Translations under genes and position numbers: made by a program
Part shown: positions 13,239-14,050 of the stretch, in pieces
Layout of the letters: each line of letters begins with the position of its first letter
Position numbering within the stretch: position 1 is the stretch's first letter
Notes under the pieces: model-generated
Told to the model about the DNA's origin: nothing
Databases searched by the model: none
What the model saw: only the letters and a program-made list of their open reading frames with translations
Assembly (NCBI GenBank): GCA_943325425.2
Contig: CALPPJ020000009.1
Span: 1-14,050, forward strand
Direction: 5' to 3'
Origin: Bifidobacterium breve
GTDB lineage: Bacteria; Actinomycetota; Acidimicrobiia; Acidimicrobiales; Ilumatobacteraceae
DNA: 14,050 bases

Positions 13239-13652
13239 ATGGCCCGTACTGACGCCAATCCGCCGATGATGCCATTCACCGACCAGTACCAACTGGTCGA
13301 GGTTGACGCGGACTATCTCACCAAGGCGGTGAAGCCCAAGCAGTTCATTCATATCGATCAATCCGAATGCATCATGTGTGAGGGTTGCGTCGATATTTGT
13401 CCGTGGAAGTGCATTCATATGGTGACGCCAGATGCTGTGGTCGAAGCCACAGGAACCGAGCGTCCAGGAATTGACCCCAACGACAATGTTCTTTTTATTA
13501 TTGATGATGATGTGTGTACGCGTTGTGCACTGTGCGTTGATCGGTGTCCGACCGGCGTCATCATTCTCGGCAAGGCCGGTGCAGCACTTGCAACCGGTGA
13601 CACACACACCCGTACCGCAAACCACGGATACGCCTACGGAATGCGTTTCTAG
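13239..13652 (+). CDS. Dicluster [4Fe-4S] ferredoxin-type protein
   Basis: A 137-residue protein with two [4Fe-4S] motifs: CIMCEGCVDICP (Cys44, 47, 50, 54) and CTRCALCVDRCP (Cys93, 96, 99, 103). By ferredoxin-fold precedent the fourth Cys of each motif serves the other cluster. Cys58 in PWKC is an extra residue. There are 34 residues between the motifs, longer than in bacterial 2[4Fe-4S] ferredoxins, and 30-40-residue tails at each end. No signal peptide or membrane helix, so it should sit on the cytoplasmic side, perhaps bound to its membrane partners. It is 3 nt after the three-helix protein gene and its stop overlaps the ribosome-binding site of cytochrome b. An electron-transfer subunit of the cytochrome b complex is the best inference. 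Confidence 0.92.
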   Translation: MARTDANPPMMPFTDQYQLVEVDADYLTKAVKPKQFIHIDQSECIMCEGCVDICPWKCIHMVTPDAVVEATGTERPGIDPNDNVLFIIDDDVCTRCALCVDRCPTGVIILGKAGAALATGDTHTRTANHGYAYGMRF

Positions 13653-13656
13653 GAGA
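13651..13656 (+). promoter_or_regulatory. Shine-Dalgarno AGGAGA for cytochrome b
   Basis: AGGAGA overlaps the ferredoxin TAG stop (13650-13652) and lies 7 nt before ATG 13664, indicating translational coupling. Confidence 0.75.
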
Positions 13657-13663
13657 CAATCAC

Positions 13664-14050
13664 ATGGCTAAGGTCATCGAAGATCCCCGACCCACCGCAA
13701 AAGAGCGGCTGAATAAAACGGTAGAAGGAGTTCAAGGCAGCCAAGCCTGGAACTCAATCTTCCGTCCTGGTTCTATTTTCCGTAAGGGTTACACCGACAG
13801 TCCGCGTAACCGTTCGTACGTGATTATGAACTCGGTGTTGTACCACTTGCACCCAGTGAAGGTAAAGCGTCATGCGGTCAAGGTCAGTTACACATTGTGT
13901 CTCGGAGGCTTGAGCTTCTTCCTCTTTATTTTGTTAACCGTGACGGGCATTTTCTTGATGTTCTTCTACCGACCCGAAGCAACTGCTGCATGGAATGACA
14001 TCAGCAGTCTTCAGACTTCGGTGGCGTTCGGATTACTTGTGAGAAATATG
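13664..14050 (+). CDS. Cytochrome b, N-terminal part (runs off window)
   Basis: The first 129 residues of a cytochrome b of the bc/b6f type, the membrane subunit that oxidises quinol. The N-terminal extension (1-60) is polar and includes WNSIFRPGSIFRKGYTDSPRNRS (29-51). The block YHLHPVKVKRHAVKVSYTLC (60-79) precedes the first helix (about 78-101, GGLSFFLFILLTVTGIFLMFF), followed by YRPEATAAWNDISSLQTSVAFGLLVRNM, which matches the segment before the first heme-ligating helix. The histidine pairs that bind the b hemes lie beyond the window, so heme content and whether the C-terminal half is fused cannot be judged. ATG 13664 is set by AGGAGA. It is cotranscribed with the ferredoxin gene. Confidence 0.92.
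   Translation, partial: MAKVIEDPRPTAKERLNKTVEGVQGSQAWNSIFRPGSIFRKGYTDSPRNRSYVIMNSVLYHLHPVKVKRHAVKVSYTLCLGGLSFFLFILLTVTGIFLMFFYRPEATAAWNDISSLQTSVAFGLLVRNM

Overview
The window looks like chromosomal core-metabolism DNA from a high-G+C-lineage Gram-positive bacterium of moderate G+C, most likely an Actinobacteriota member close to Acidimicrobiia (for example freshwater or marine Ilumatobacter-like groups). This is inferred from a rex-hemA-hemC-hemD order like that of Streptomyces, an actinobacterial-style HemB metal site, a MenJ/geranylgeranyl-reductase-like flavoprotein, GTG starts, and many starts placed 6-7 nt after a TAnnnT box, as in leaderless actinobacterial transcripts. No species can be named from sequence alone. 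I see no rRNA, tRNA, CRISPR array, transposase or phage gene.

Layout. 1-126: a strong hairpin and the 5' flank of the first gene. 127-993: SAM hydroxide adenosyltransferase-family protein (DUF62). 1009-1063: a perfect 55-bp palindrome. 1076-1159: a likely 27-residue membrane micropeptide behind its own promoter. 1174-2679: an acyl-CoA synthetase. 2635-3393 (minus): a seven-helix membrane protein whose 3' end overlaps the synthetase gene antisense. 3539-9578: rex, hemA, hemC, hemD, hemB, hemL, all on plus, making the redox repressor and the C5-pathway enzymes from glutamyl-tRNA to uroporphyrinogen III. 9596-10192: a lipoprotein of unknown function. 10207-11454 (minus): a FAD-dependent geranylgeranyl/menaquinone reductase-like enzyme. 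11518-12327 (minus): a membrane-anchored monoheme cytochrome c. 12355-12791: a regulatory intergenic region. 12792 to the end (plus): a three-helix membrane protein, a 2x[4Fe-4S] ferredoxin-like protein and the start of a cytochrome b.

How it fits together. Rex senses NADH/NAD+ and in actinobacteria controls respiration and heme genes. The hem genes supply tetrapyrrole for the cytochromes encoded at the right end. The flavoprotein may saturate the prenyl tail of menaquinone, the likely quinol substrate of the cytochrome b complex. Promoter boxes split the heme cluster into rex, hemA-C-D and hemB-L transcription units, probably with read-through.

Most worth following up: the cytochrome b / dicluster ferredoxin / small membrane protein set divergent from a membrane cytochrome c (a possible non-canonical quinol-oxidising complex); the CX4CX4CX4C extension on HemL; the 55-bp perfect palindrome feeding a leaderless micropeptide promoter; and the DUF62 protein lacking the histidine of its usual triad.
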